This document shows positions 52,862-61,293 of a stretch of 64,000 nt of DNA, piece by piece (position 1 is the stretch's first letter; each line of letters begins with the position of its first letter). The notes beneath the pieces are model-generated. The model searched no databases, was not told the origin of the DNA, and saw nothing but the letters and a program-made list of their open reading frames with translations. The DNA comes from Pseudomonas sp. IB20. GTDB lineage: Bacteria; Pseudomonadota; Gammaproteobacteria; Pseudomonadales; Pseudomonadaceae. Position numbers and translations under genes: made by a program. The stretch spans positions 1,847,810-1,911,809 of the forward strand of contig NZ_CP046103.1 of the NCBI RefSeq assembly GCF_009707325.1, read 5' to 3'.

Positions 52862-54085
52862 ATGAGCCAAGATCCGCAGCTGACCCTGTCGACCCGCAAC
52901 GCGCGCTTGATCATCTTTGCCCGTGGCGTTTCGGACTTTGGCGCGTTCCTCAATATGGTGGCGCTGTCCACCTACGTTTACTGGCTCAGCCAAAGCGTGG
53001 TGTTTGTCAGTATTTTCCTGGCGTGCCGCGTCACCGGCGGGATTGTCGCCAGCTTGTTCGGCATTACGTTTTTTCGGCGCTTTCCAGGGCGTAGCACCCT
53101 GGCGGGGCTGGACCTGGCCAGAGCATTGCTGCTGTTGCCGCTGCTGGTGCTGATACCGGCGCATCAGCTCAGCGTGCTGCCCTTTATCGCGTTTGGTATC
53201 GGCCTATGCAATTCGCTGTTTGCGATTGGCCTGAACAGCCAGTTGCCGACGTGGGTCGCGCTTGAACAGCGGGTGAGCACCAATGCGTGGATCACGTCGG
53301 CGGCGGCCACCGGTGCGGTGTTCGGCAGCCTGCTGTCCGGGTTGCTGATTGCCACGGGAGGATTCGAGGCGGTGTTTGCCGTCAACATCGGCACCTACGT
53401 CCTGGCTGCGTGCCTGATCATGCCGTTGCGCGCCTTGTATTCGGTCACCGTCGCCGTGCACCGCGGGCTCTCGGCGGAGTGGCGTGAGCTGACCCAAGGG
53501 CTGCGGGGCGCGCCGGTGCTGGCGGCGATGTTGTTGATCAGCATGCTCGACACCCTCGGTAGCGCTGCGCATAACGTCGGCTGGCCGGTGCTGTCGCAGT
53601 ACATTTCGCCGGACACAGCCAAGACCGTCATGGGGTATCTGCTGGCGGTGTGGGCGTGCGGCAAGTTCGTCGGTGCGCGAATCGCCAGTGCGTTGCTCAA
53701 AGGCCGTGGCACCCAAGCCATGGAACGCCTGTTCATGCTGGGCGTGGCGCTGATGTCCAGCGGCTTCATCCTGACCTTCCAGCAAACCGAACTGTGGTTG
53801 GCACTGCTGTTGGTGGTGTGGGCGGGGCTGGGCGACGGCGTGTCCGAAGTGGCGTTGATCTCCCGTGCGCAAAGCGAGCCAGACAGCCTGCGCCTGCCGC
53901 TGTTCAGCTTATTGACCCTGATCCAGATGGCTGGCTTCGGCGTGGGCATGTTGGTGGTGGGGCCGTTCTACCTGACGTGGACGCCGGCGCAGGTGATTGT
54001 GCTGTTTCATGGCCTGCCGCTGACCGCTTTGTTGGTCATGGGTATATGGCGGAGCGACCACAGCATCAAATCGACAACCCCTTGA
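52862..54085 (+). CDS. MFS transporter, 407 aa
   Basis: Twelve hydrophobic segments. The N-terminal helix RLIIFARGVSDFGAFLNMVA and the large hydrophobic profile resemble MFS_3/EntS-like exporters. ATG at 52862 is preferred to GTG at 52841, which lies inside the preceding hairpin. It follows leuCD on the same strand and converges with a LysR gene, overlapping its end by 20 bp. Substrate unknown. Confidence 0.82.
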   Translation: MSQDPQLTLSTRNARLIIFARGVSDFGAFLNMVALSTYVYWLSQSVVFVSIFLACRVTGGIVASLFGITFFRRFPGRSTLAGLDLARALLLLPLLVLIPAHQLSVLPFIAFGIGLCNSLFAIGLNSQLPTWVALEQRVSTNAWITSAAATGAVFGSLLSGLLIATGGFEAVFAVNIGTYVLAACLIMPLRALYSVTVAVHRGLSAEWRELTQGLRGAPVLAAMLLISMLDTLGSAAHNVGWPVLSQYISPDTAKTVMGYLLAVWACGKFVGARIASALLKGRGTQAMERLFMLGVALMSSGFILTFQQTELWLALLLVVWAGLGDGVSEVALISRAQSEPDSLRLPLFSLLTLIQMAGFGVGMLVVGPFYLTWTPAQVIVLFHGLPLTALLVMGIWRSDHSIKSTTP

Positions 54086-54980
54086 AGTGCTCCTGCAAAA
54101 ACTCCACACAGGCTCTTAATTTCCCAGAGTAGGCCAAGCGTGTCGGGTACACCGCCCACACGTTGGCGCTCTGGGTGTAGGCGTGCAGCACTTGCACCAG
54201 CTTGCCCTGTTCCAGCAACGGCTTCACGTCCCACATCGAACGCAGCAAGACCCCGCGCCCGTCCAGGGCCCACTGCAATACGATTTCGCCATTATTGGAG
54301 GACAGCGGCCCACGCACGCGCACGCTGTCGGGGGCGCCGTCACGCTCCAGGTTCCAGATGCCGAACGCGTTGTCGCGTTCTTTGAGCACCAGGCAGTCGT
54401 GTTGCTCCAGATCACTCAGGTGTTGCGGCGTGCCACGGCGTTTGAGATAGGCCGGCGCGGCGCACAGCACCCGGCGGTTGCTCACCAGGTGTCGGCCGAT
54501 GTGCTGGCCGGGGATGTCATCGCCCACGCGAATCTCCAGGTCGAAGCCTTCGCTGACGATGTCCACCACGCGGTCGAACAGGTCCAGGCGGATTTCCAGG
54601 TCCGGGTACTGTTCGGCCAGTAACGACAGGGCCGGCGCCACATGGTTGCGGCCAAAACCGAAGCTGCTGCACAGATGCAGATGGCCACGCGGGCTGTCAT
54701 GGGCGTCGCTGAGTTCGTCGGACAGTTGCTGGAAGTCTTCGAGGATGCGCACGGCCCAGCGCTGCACCCGTTCACCGTCTTCGGTCAGGGCGATGCGCCG
54801 GCTGGTGCGGTGCAGCAGGCGGGTGGCCAGGGTGGTTTCGAGGATCTGGATACGCTTGCTCACATACGCAGGCGACAACCCCAGCTCATCGGCGGCGGCT
54901 GCGAAGCCGGCCTTGCGGATCACGGTGAGAAACACCCGCAGGTCTTCGGGTAGGGGCACGGTATCTTTCTTATGAGTCAT
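54066..54980 (-). CDS. LysR-family regulator (DmlR-like), 304 aa
   Basis: The HTH (about 8-65) reads LPEDLRVFLTVIRKAGFAAA, ADELGLSPAYVSKRIQILET; the effector domain follows with FGRNHVAPALSLLAEQYPDL and GFDLEIRVGDDIPGQHIGRHLV. DmlR-like regulators control C4-dicarboxylate or malate genes, which fits the dctA relic immediately upstream on the same strand. A 147-bp duplication ends only 6 bp before the start codon, and no good ribosome-binding site is left there; an in-frame ATG at 55001 is an alternative. Confidence 0.87.
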   Translation of the reverse strand: MTHKKDTVPLPEDLRVFLTVIRKAGFAAAADELGLSPAYVSKRIQILETTLATRLLHRTSRRIALTEDGERVQRWAVRILEDFQQLSDELSDAHDSPRGHLHLCSSFGFGRNHVAPALSLLAEQYPDLEIRLDLFDRVVDIVSEGFDLEIRVGDDIPGQHIGRHLVSNRRVLCAAPAYLKRRGTPQHLSDLEQHDCLVLKERDNAFGIWNLERDGAPDSVRVRGPLSSNNGEIVLQWALDGRGVLLRSMWDVKPLLEQGKLVQVLHAYTQSANVWAVYPTRLAYSGKLRACVEFLQEHFKGLSI

Positions 54981-54985
54981 CACGA

Positions 54986-55132
54986 ACAGGCGTGGCGGCA
55001 TGAGCCGCCACAATAGCATCGGTGTTTACTCGGCAGCGATCTTGGCCTGTGCCGCAGCGCGCGCATGCCGGCCGCGCTTGAGGGCGACAGGCGCCATTTT
55101 CTCGCGATCGAGTTCACCACACCCAACGCGAT
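54986..55132. repeat. 147-bp tandem duplication, copy 1
   Basis: Identical as read to 55133-55279. Each copy holds the broken junction and 3' end of the dctA relic, its stop codon and a GTGGCGGC/GCCGCCAC hairpin (54992-55011 here). Confidence 0.93.
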
Positions 55133-55279
55133 ACAGGCGTGGCGGCATGAGCCGCCACAATAGCATCGGTGTTTACTCGGCAGCGATCTTGGCCTGTGCC
55201 GCAGCGCGCGCATGCCGGCCGCGCTTGAGGGCGACAGGCGCCATTTTCTCGCGATCGAGTTCACCACACCCAACGCGAT
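55133..55279. repeat. 147-bp tandem duplication, copy 2
   Basis: Second copy, contiguous with the relic's N-terminal part; hairpin at 55139-55158. Confidence 0.93.
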
Positions 55280-55330
55280 AGCGATGAGCACCTGCACGTA
55301 CGGGGCTCCCAGCAGTTTTCTGATTGTCAT
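55173..55330 (-). pseudogene. dctA: dctA (C4-dicarboxylate:cation symporter) relic with the middle deleted
   Basis: It starts at ATG 55330 with MTIRKLLGAPYVQVLIAIAL, a typical DctA N-terminus (E. coli: SLYFQVLTAIAIG). After about 21 residues it jumps, out of frame, to a typical DctA C-terminus, GELDREKMAPVAL, running to the TAA at 55173-55175. About 400 central codons, all the transport helices, are gone. The junction plus 3' end was then duplicated in tandem. Nothing else is seen in 54981-55441. Confidence 0.78.
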
Positions 55331-55441
55331 TGTTATTATCTCGGTGCGTTGTTTTGGGCAAAACGAACCCGTCGCAGGCCATTGGCAGCCTGCGAGGCGG
55401 GTGTTTCAGGTCACGGGTTTACATGATTCAGGGCAATGGCT

Positions 55442-56317
55442 TCAGCGAAGAAAGGTCAGGACTTCGCCGAGCAACAATTCAGGGACTTCTTCGGCAAGAT
55501 AGTGGCCGGCCGGCAGGGCTTTGCCACGCACGTCGGTGGCGACTTTCTGCCACTCCTTAAGCGGCTCGAAACAGCGCCCGACGGTGCCTTCGGCGCCCCA
55601 CATCACCAGCAACGGCAGGTTCAAGGGGTTGCCGGCGTCGATGTCCGCCTGGTCGTGCTCAAGGTCGAGGCCGGCGGCGGCGCGATAGTCTTCGCAGATG
55701 CCGCGCGCAGTGCCCGGCAGTTGCAGGCAGCGCAGGTATTCGGCGAAGGCCTCATCGGTGAACGGCTTGAGCCCGGCACTGCGGCTGCCCATCACGCTGC
55801 GCAGGTACAGCTCGGGGTTGCTCTCGATCAAGGCTTCCGGCAACGGCGCCGGGCGGATCAGGAAGAACCAGTGCCAGTAGGCGCGGGCGAACGCTTCATC
55901 GGTCTGGGCGTACATCGATAGGGTCGGCGCGATATCCAGCAACACCATGCGTTGCACCGCCTTTGGATGGTCCAGCGCCAGGCGATGAGCAACGCGGGCG
56001 CCACGGTCGTGGGCCAGCACCGAGAACGTATCGAAGCCCAAGGCCTGCATCAGTTCGACGCCGTCGCGGGCCATTTCGCGTTTCGAGTAGTTTGTGTGCT
56101 GGTCATTGGCCGGCGGCTTGCTGCTGTCGCCATAACCGCGCAGGTCGGCCGCGACCACGGTGAAATGCTCGGCCAGCTGTTCGGCGACTTTGTGCCAGAT
56201 GACGTGGGTTTGCGGGTGCCCGTGCAGCAGGAGCAGACCGGGACCTGTACCGCCTTGGCGGTAGCTGATGTCCACGCCATTGACGTGGCACTGGTCTTTT
56301 TGGAATCCGGCGAACAT
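55442..56317 (-). CDS. haloacetate (possibly fluoroacetate) dehalogenase, alpha/beta hydrolase, 291 aa
   Basis: It hydrolyses haloacetates to glycolate through an ester intermediate. All known FAcD active-site positions can be placed: nucleophile Asp104 with Arg105 and Arg108 in AHDRGARVAHR, halide pocket His149-Trp150 in AYWHWFFL and Tyr211, acid Asp128 and base His272. The numbering agrees almost exactly with the Delftia enzyme. ATG at 56317 has AAGGAG eight bases upstream. No transporter or regulator is adjacent. Confidence 0.85.
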   Translation of the reverse strand: MFAGFQKDQCHVNGVDISYRQGGTGPGLLLLHGHPQTHVIWHKVAEQLAEHFTVVAADLRGYGDSSKPPANDQHTNYSKREMARDGVELMQALGFDTFSVLAHDRGARVAHRLALDHPKAVQRMVLLDIAPTLSMYAQTDEAFARAYWHWFFLIRPAPLPEALIESNPELYLRSVMGSRSAGLKPFTDEAFAEYLRCLQLPGTARGICEDYRAAAGLDLEHDQADIDAGNPLNLPLLVMWGAEGTVGRCFEPLKEWQKVATDVRGKALPAGHYLAEEVPELLLGEVLTFLR

Positions 56318-56456
56318 GGAATGGCTCCTTGTGATGATTGGCTGCATCCTGGAATCACCCGGCGTCGGGGGCAAGGGGGAAAGCGTGGAGGGGGTGTTCA
56401 TGAAGTGTGTAGGAGCCTGCAAGCCGGGCTCTATCATTTCAAACAATGAGGACTCA

Positions 56457-56530
56457 TGTGGGAGCTGGCTTGCCTGCGATGCAGACTACTCGGTCTGACA
56501 GATACACGGTGGCGATGCCATCGCAGCATA
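56457..56530. repeat. REPIN, degenerate right arm
   Basis: TGTGGGAGCTGGCTTGCCTG at 56457; the right arm keeps only GATGCCATCGCAG. It lies within the gene-free stretch 56318-56801. Confidence 0.65.
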
Positions 56531-56675
56531 GGAGGTATCTACACATCTTTTTAGGGGTTGAATGCTTTGGTTGTCGCGGGGGGGCGCTGGGTACATATCC
56601 GTTATTTGGGTAACGGCTGCTATGGGTTCCGCTCTTACAGCGGGTCCCTGATATTTGAAACTGAACTCAATTTAA

Positions 56676-56777
56676 TGTGGGAGCTGGCTTGCCTGCGATG
56701 GCATCAACTCGGTGTACCTGATGGACCGAGGTGTCTGCATCGCAGCGGTGCGGCGATCCGACAAGGCAGCTCCCACA
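56676..56777. repeat. REPIN
   Basis: TGTGGGAGCTGGCTTGCCTG on the left and GGCAGCTCCCACA on the right, with inner mirrored parts ACTCGGTGTACC and GGACCGAGGT. Together with the REPIN at 56457 it fills most of the 484-bp gap; the rest holds nothing recognisable. Confidence 0.75.
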
Positions 56778-56801
56778 TTGATTGGGTTTTCACTTCAGTT
56801 T

Positions 56802-57242
56802 TTAGGTGGGCTCCAACAGCTGCGCCCCCGGGCCGCGCTCGCTGAGCTGATCCCCCTCATTACGCAACGGGCACGCTTCCAACGACAAACACCCACACCC
56901 GATACAGCCACTGAGCTTGTCGCGCAGCAGCATCAATTTGTTGATGCGATGATCCAGGTCCTCTCGCCACAGGGCCGACAACCGTTCCCAGTCTTCAGCG
57001 GTGGGCGTGCGTTCATTCGGTAACGTTTGCAAGGCCTCGCCAATCGTCGCCAGCGGTATGCCCAAACGCTGGGCGATCTTGATCACCACCACCCGCCGCA
57101 ACACATCCCGTGGGTAACGCCGCTGGTTGCCGGCATTGCGATTGCTCTTGATCAGCCCCTTGGCTTCATAGAAATGCAGGGCCGTGACGGCCACGCCACT
57201 GCGGGCGGCCAATTGGCCGACGGTGAGTGCTTTGTTGAGCAT
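56802..57242 (-). CDS. soxR: redox-sensing regulator SoxR, 146 aa
   Basis: A MerR-family activator with a [2Fe-2S] cluster. The HTH includes [26 protein letters not shown], and the cluster ligands are Cys113, Cys116, Cys118 and Cys124 in [18 protein letters not shown], the exact SoxR spacing. ATG at 57242 fits the family N-terminus. In pseudomonads SoxR answers redox-cycling compounds such as phenazines by switching on efflux and monooxygenase genes; the divergent gene here has a matching promoter. Confidence 0.96.
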   Translation of the reverse strand: MLNKALTVGQLAARSGVAVTALHFYEAKGLIKSNRNAGNQRRYPRDVLRRVVVIKIAQRLGIPLATIGEALQTLPNERTPTAEDWERLSALWREDLDHRINKLMLLRDKLSGCIGCGCLSLEACPLRNEGDQLSERGPGAQLLEPT

Positions 57243-57262
57243 GAAAAACTCCGAAACAATGC

Positions 57263-57293
57263 TTGACCTTGACTTAACTAGAGGTTTTACCCT
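57263..57293 (+). promoter_or_regulatory. SoxR-dependent promoter and operator
   Basis: -35 TTGACC (57263-57268) and -10 TACCCT (57288-57293) are 19 bp apart, the long spacer used by MerR-type activators. The spacer region holds CCTTGACTTAACTAGAGG (57267-57284), matching the SoxR box CCTCAAGTTAACTTGAGG at 14 of 18 positions. It drives the divergent monooxygenase gene. Confidence 0.88.
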
Positions 57294-57342
57294 GCGTGGC
57301 ATCGAATCGCAAGATTCTGCCTACAGAAAGAGGGGAGTGTTC

Positions 57343-57708
57343 ATGCAGGTATCAGAGAAAAATTGCGGCTTCACTCAATTGATCGAGTTTCAGATCGAGC
57401 CCCAGCAGCAGCGGGCGCTGGTGGCGGCGTTGTCGACCCAAAGCGAGCGCCTGGCCCAGGGCCATGGCGGCTTTATCAATGCGAGTGTGCAGGTCAGCGA
57501 TGACGGGCGGCGGGTGCTCAATTACCTGCAATGGCGCTCGCGCGAGGAGGGCGAGGCGGCCTTTAAATGCTTTGAGCACGGTGAGGAAGACTTCTGGACG
57601 CTGATCCGCGCCCATCAGGCCACGGCGGTGACCTTCGGTTCGTTTCAAGTGCTGCGCAGCTTTGAGCGCAGCCATGACAATGCGTTGCACTGCCGCCTAA
57701 ATGGATAG
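57343..57708 (+). CDS. ABM-family (antibiotic biosynthesis monooxygenase-like) protein, 121 aa
   Basis: A small dimeric ferredoxin-like fold protein of the ABM superfamily (FTQLIEFQIEPQQQRALVAAL, GGFINASVQVSDDGRRVLNYLQWRSREE). GGGGAG lies five bases before the ATG. It matches the arrangement in P. aeruginosa, where a similar gene (PA2274) is divergent from soxR and SoxR-controlled. It may oxidise phenazine- or quinone-like compounds. The 3' end overlaps the convergent sfnR-like gene by 12 bp. Confidence 0.85.
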   Translation: MQVSEKNCGFTQLIEFQIEPQQQRALVAALSTQSERLAQGHGGFINASVQVSDDGRRVLNYLQWRSREEGEAAFKCFEHGEEDFWTLIRAHQATAVTFGSFQVLRSFERSHDNALHCRLNG

Positions 57709-58800
57709 GTGCAACATGCGCTCGCCTTGCATGTTTTCTCCGGGGCGGCGCTTGTTCACCGCCAACTCGCCAATTTTGATCAAGCGGGTGCGCGTGACGT
57801 TGCGGCTCAGGCCCAGCAGGTTGGCGGTGTGCACTTGGTTGTAGTGGCTGAAGCGGTAGGCGGCGCGCAGTAATGCGTCCTCGACCTTTTCATGCAGCGC
57901 GCCGGCCTGTTCCTCGAAGAGCTTCTGAAAGGCGCGCGCCAGCAATGCTTCGGCGCTGTTGTCGGTGCCGTGCTGGCTGTCGTCCTGGCGCTCGATGCGC
58001 ATGTTCGACAGGCGCAGATCATCGCGTTCGATCACGCCGTTACGGCAGATCAACAGGGTGTGGTGGATCACGTTTTCCAGCTCGCGAATATTGCCCGGCC
58101 AGCTGTAGCTCTTGAGCTTGTGCTCGGCCTCGCGGCTGATGGTGATCGGGCCGTAACCCAAGCGCTGGCTGTAGGCTTCGATGAAGTGGCGAGTCAGCGG
58201 CAGGATGTCGCCGGGGCGTTCGCGCAACGGGCTGAGTTCCAAGCTGACCACGTCGAGGCGGTAGTAGAGGTCTTCGCGGAAATGCCCGGCGTTGATGGCT
58301 TTTTCCAGCTGTACGTTGGTGGCGGCCAGTACGCGTACATCAATTGGAATACTCTTACGCGAACCCAGGCGCACCACTTCGCGCTCTTGCAATACGCGCA
58401 GCAGTTTGACCTGGATCGCCATCGGCAAATCGCCAATCTCATCGAGGAACAAGGTGCCGCCGTCGGCCTCTTCGAACCAGCCGGCCTTGGCGCTGAGGGC
58501 GCCGGTAAACGCGCCTTTTTCATGGCCGAACAGTTCAGCTTCCACCAGGGATTCAGAGAACGCGCCGCAGTTGACCGCCACAAACGGCCGGTTGCGCCGT
58601 GCACTGAGGTTATGGATGTGGCGCGCCACCAGCTCTTTACCGGTGCCGGTTTCGCCGATGATCAGCACGCTGGCTTCGCTGGGCGCCACTTGCTGGATGT
58701 GGTCGAGCAGCGCCTGGGATTTGGGGTCTTCGAAGACCTGGGCCGTAGCGCGGATCGAGGTCGCGAGGGCGGGCGAGGGCGGTAGGGTTAACAGCTGCAT
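57697..58800 (-). CDS. sfnR: sigma-54-dependent activator SfnR-like, 367 aa
   Basis: An AAA+ enhancer-binding protein without an N-terminal sensor domain, so its activity is probably set by its amount. It has Walker A GETGTGKE (about 49-56), the sigma-54 contact GHEKGAFTGA, Walker B GGTLFLDEIGD and a Fis-type HTH at the end (NQVHTANLLGLSRNVTRTRL). In P. putida and P. aeruginosa such regulators switch on dimethylsulfone and methanesulfonate genes under sulfate limitation. ATG at 58800 has AGAGAGG five bases upstream. It is the last gene of the msu operon. Confidence 0.9.
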   Translation of the reverse strand: MQLLTLPPSPALATSIRATAQVFEDPKSQALLDHIQQVAPSEASVLIIGETGTGKELVARHIHNLSARRNRPFVAVNCGAFSESLVEAELFGHEKGAFTGALSAKAGWFEEADGGTLFLDEIGDLPMAIQVKLLRVLQEREVVRLGSRKSIPIDVRVLAATNVQLEKAINAGHFREDLYYRLDVVSLELSPLRERPGDILPLTRHFIEAYSQRLGYGPITISREAEHKLKSYSWPGNIRELENVIHHTLLICRNGVIERDDLRLSNMRIERQDDSQHGTDNSAEALLARAFQKLFEEQAGALHEKVEDALLRAAYRFSHYNQVHTANLLGLSRNVTRTRLIKIGELAVNKRRPGENMQGERMLHLSI

Positions 58801-58811
58801 GGGCACCTCTC

Positions 58812-59999
58812 TTAGGAGTAGAACGTTGGAATCGGCAGGGACTGGTTCAAGGCCCAGTCCCCCAGTTCGTGGAGTTTGTAGTCCACCGGATCATGCAAGG
58901 TTTGCGTGCGCAGGTTGCGCCAGTGGCGATCCAGGCGCAGCGAGGCGTGGGTGGACCGCGCGCCGGTGACTTCAAACAGGCGGCTGCACAAATCCAGGCC
59001 TTGGCGGGTGGCGGCGACCTTAGCGATGGCAATCGCAATCGCCAATTGGCCGCGCTCGTGTTCGTTCAGGTTGGGGCCTTTGGCCCAGGCCTGGTCGAGC
59101 AGCTCGGCGGCGCGTTCCACCAGCAGGCGCACGCCTTCCAGCGCGACCCAGAACTCGCCGTAGTGGTGCAGCACGTAAGGGTCCTGGCGCACGTCGACGG
59201 CCGAGGATTTATGCCACGAACGGGTTTCGGTCAGGGTGTAATTGCGTGCTTCTTCAAAGGCGCCTTCGGCAATCCCGAGAAACATATGCGTGAACGTCAG
59301 TTGCGCGATCAGTGGGCGCAGGCAGGCGAAGGGCGTACTCAGCGGGCCTGGGTCGAGGAGCAATTCCGATTCCTCGACGCGCACCCGTTCAAAGCTGGCG
59401 CTGCCGCTGTCGGTCTGGCGTTGGCCGATGTTGTTCCAGTCGTTGTGCAAGGTGATGCCGCTGCGCCCGCTGGGAATGGCCGCGATCAGCAGTTTGCCGC
59501 CGGCGTTCTCATCCACCGCCGAGGCAATGAGCATTTCCGAGTCGCTGGCGCCGGAACAGAAGCTTTTTTTGCCGGAGAACTCACGCCAGCCGCCGAAATC
59601 CTTGACCACCGTACGGGTGTCCAGCGGGTTGAGGGCGTTGCCCCAGAACCAGTTTTTACGCGCGGTCTGTTCGAACCAGGGTTGCCATTGGTCCGGGCGC
59701 GCAAACAAGCGCACGGTGGCGAGCATCAAGTGGTGGAAGCCGAAGACATGGGCGATGGAGCTGTCGACCTTGGCGAATTCGCGCACGATGCCCAGGGTTT
59801 CGCTCCAGCGCGCGCCGAGGCCGCCGTATTGGGTGGGAATGCTCAGGGCCAGCAGGCCGCTGTGGCGCAGGGCGTCACGTTCGGCTTTGGGTGTACCGCC
59901 ACGCTCGTCGCGCTCGACGGCAGTGAGGGCGAACTCGGCGGCCAGCAGTTTGGCGGTTTGCAGCGGCGAGGGCAGGACGCTGTGGGGTTTGGCTGTCAC
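58812..59999 (-). CDS. msuC: FMNH2-dependent monooxygenase MsuC/SfnC, acyl-CoA dehydrogenase fold, 395 aa
   Basis: A flavin monooxygenase of the DszC/SfnC group, with the acyl-CoA dehydrogenase fold: IPTQYGGLGARWSETL, VFGFHHLMLATVRLF, SGKKSFCSGASDSEMLIASA. In P. aeruginosa MsuC oxidises methanesulfinate to methanesulfonate with FMNH2 from MsuE. The start is GTG at 59999 with GAGGA seven bases upstream. A REPIN separates it from msuD. Confidence 0.88.
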   Translation of the reverse strand: MTAKPHSVLPSPLQTAKLLAAEFALTAVERDERGGTPKAERDALRHSGLLALSIPTQYGGLGARWSETLGIVREFAKVDSSIAHVFGFHHLMLATVRLFARPDQWQPWFEQTARKNWFWGNALNPLDTRTVVKDFGGWREFSGKKSFCSGASDSEMLIASAVDENAGGKLLIAAIPSGRSGITLHNDWNNIGQRQTDSGSASFERVRVEESELLLDPGPLSTPFACLRPLIAQLTFTHMFLGIAEGAFEEARNYTLTETRSWHKSSAVDVRQDPYVLHHYGEFWVALEGVRLLVERAAELLDQAWAKGPNLNEHERGQLAIAIAIAKVAATRQGLDLCSRLFEVTGARSTHASLRLDRHWRNLRTQTLHDPVDYKLHELGDWALNQSLPIPTFYS

Positions 60000-60038
60000 A
60001 CGGTGTTCCTCAATGTCTATTTGGCAATGAAGCCCAAA

Positions 60039-60104
60039 TGTGGGAGCTGGCTTGTCGAGTCGTCGCACCGCAGCGATGGCTCGCTGGCAAGCCCGGCTCC
60101 CACA
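60039..60104. repeat. REPIN inside the msu operon
   Basis: TGTGGGAGCTGGCTTGTCGA on the left, GGCAAGCCCGGCTCCCACA on the right, short (66 bp). It sits in the 142-bp gap between msuD and msuC and may stabilise the upstream half of the mRNA. Confidence 0.75.
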
Positions 60105-60141
60105 GAAAAGCAGTTCCCACATAAAGCAGGCTTCACTGCAC

Positions 60142-61284
60142 TCAGGCCTTCGTTTTTGGCAGCACATCATTGGCAATCATTTCGCCAAACGGGCCGGTGA
60201 GGTTGGTGATGCCGCGCCCGGCGAGGCTCGCGTAGGGTTCCGGCAGCAGCGGGAACACCAGTTCGGCAAAGCGATAGGCTTCTTCCAGGTGCGGGTAGCC
60301 GGAGAAGATGAAGCTCTCGATACCCAGGTCGGCGTATTCCTTGATGCGCTCGGCCACTTGCTGTGGGTTGCCTACCAATGCGGTGCCGGCGCCGCCGCGT
60401 ACCAGGCCGACGCCGGCCCACAGGTTGGGGGCGATTTCCAGGTTGTCGCGGCGCCCGTCATGCAAGGCCGCCATGCGGCGCTGGCCTTCGGAGTCAAAGC
60501 GCGAGAAGGATTTTTGCGCGGCGGCGATGGTGTCGTCGCTGATGTGTTCGATCAGTTTGTCGGCGGCTTTCCAGGCGTCTTCTTCGGTTTCGCGCACGAT
60601 CACGTGCAGGCGAATGCCGAACTTCACGGTGCGGCCGTGGCGTGCGGCGCGTTCACGTACATCCGCGAGCTTTTCCGCGACGGCGGCGGGCGGCTCGCCC
60701 CAGGTCAGGTACACGTCGACCTGCTCTGCGGCCAGGTCGTGGGCGGCGTCGGAAGAACCGCCGAAGTACAGTGGCGGATACGGCTTCTGCACCGGTGGGT
60801 AAAGGGCCTTGGCGTTCTGCACGCGCAGGTGTTTGCCTTCAAAATCTACCGATTCGCCCTGCAACACGCGGCGCCAGATCTGCAGGAATTCGTCGGAGAC
60901 TTCGTAGCGTTCGCTGTGGTCGAGGAAACTGCCGTCGCCACGGTTTTCGTCGGGGTCGCCGCCGGTCACCACGTTGATCAGCAAGCGGCCGTTAGATAAT
61001 CGGTCCAGTGTCGCAGCCATGCGCGCGGAGACGGTGGGCGAGATGATGCCCGGGCGAATGGCGACCAGGTAACGCAAACGTTCGGTCAGCGGCACCAACG
61101 CCGAGGCGATCACCCAGGAGTCTTCGCACGAACGCCCGGTAGGAATCAGCACGCCGTAGTAACCGAGGTTGTCCGCCGCTTGCGCGACTTGCTTCAGATA
61201 ATTGAGGGTGACCGGGCGCGCGCCTTGGGTGGTGCCCAGGTAATGCCCGTCGCCATGCGTCGGCAGAAACCAAAAAACATCCAT
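60142..61284 (-). CDS. msuD: FMNH2-dependent alkanesulfonate monooxygenase MsuD (SsuD family), 380 aa
   Basis: A luciferase-like TIM-barrel enzyme that releases sulfite from methanesulfonate or other alkanesulfonates. It begins [17 protein letters not shown] and has the SsuD stretches [35 protein letters not shown] and [19 protein letters not shown]. Its place between msuE and msuC favours MsuD over SsuD, which lies in ssuEADCB. msuE ends nine bases upstream. Confidence 0.92.
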   Translation of the reverse strand: MDVFWFLPTHGDGHYLGTTQGARPVTLNYLKQVAQAADNLGYYGVLIPTGRSCEDSWVIASALVPLTERLRYLVAIRPGIISPTVSARMAATLDRLSNGRLLINVVTGGDPDENRGDGSFLDHSERYEVSDEFLQIWRRVLQGESVDFEGKHLRVQNAKALYPPVQKPYPPLYFGGSSDAAHDLAAEQVDVYLTWGEPPAAVAEKLADVRERAARHGRTVKFGIRLHVIVRETEEDAWKAADKLIEHISDDTIAAAQKSFSRFDSEGQRRMAALHDGRRDNLEIAPNLWAGVGLVRGGAGTALVGNPQQVAERIKEYADLGIESFIFSGYPHLEEAYRFAELVFPLLPEPYASLAGRGITNLTGPFGEMIANDVLPKTKA

Positions 61285-61293
61285 GACAAATCC

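Noticed and set aside
54980..55330. A 116-aa protein with an internal 49-aa repeat
   Set aside because: The repeat is out-of-frame reading of the duplicated dctA 3' end; no independent gene is needed.
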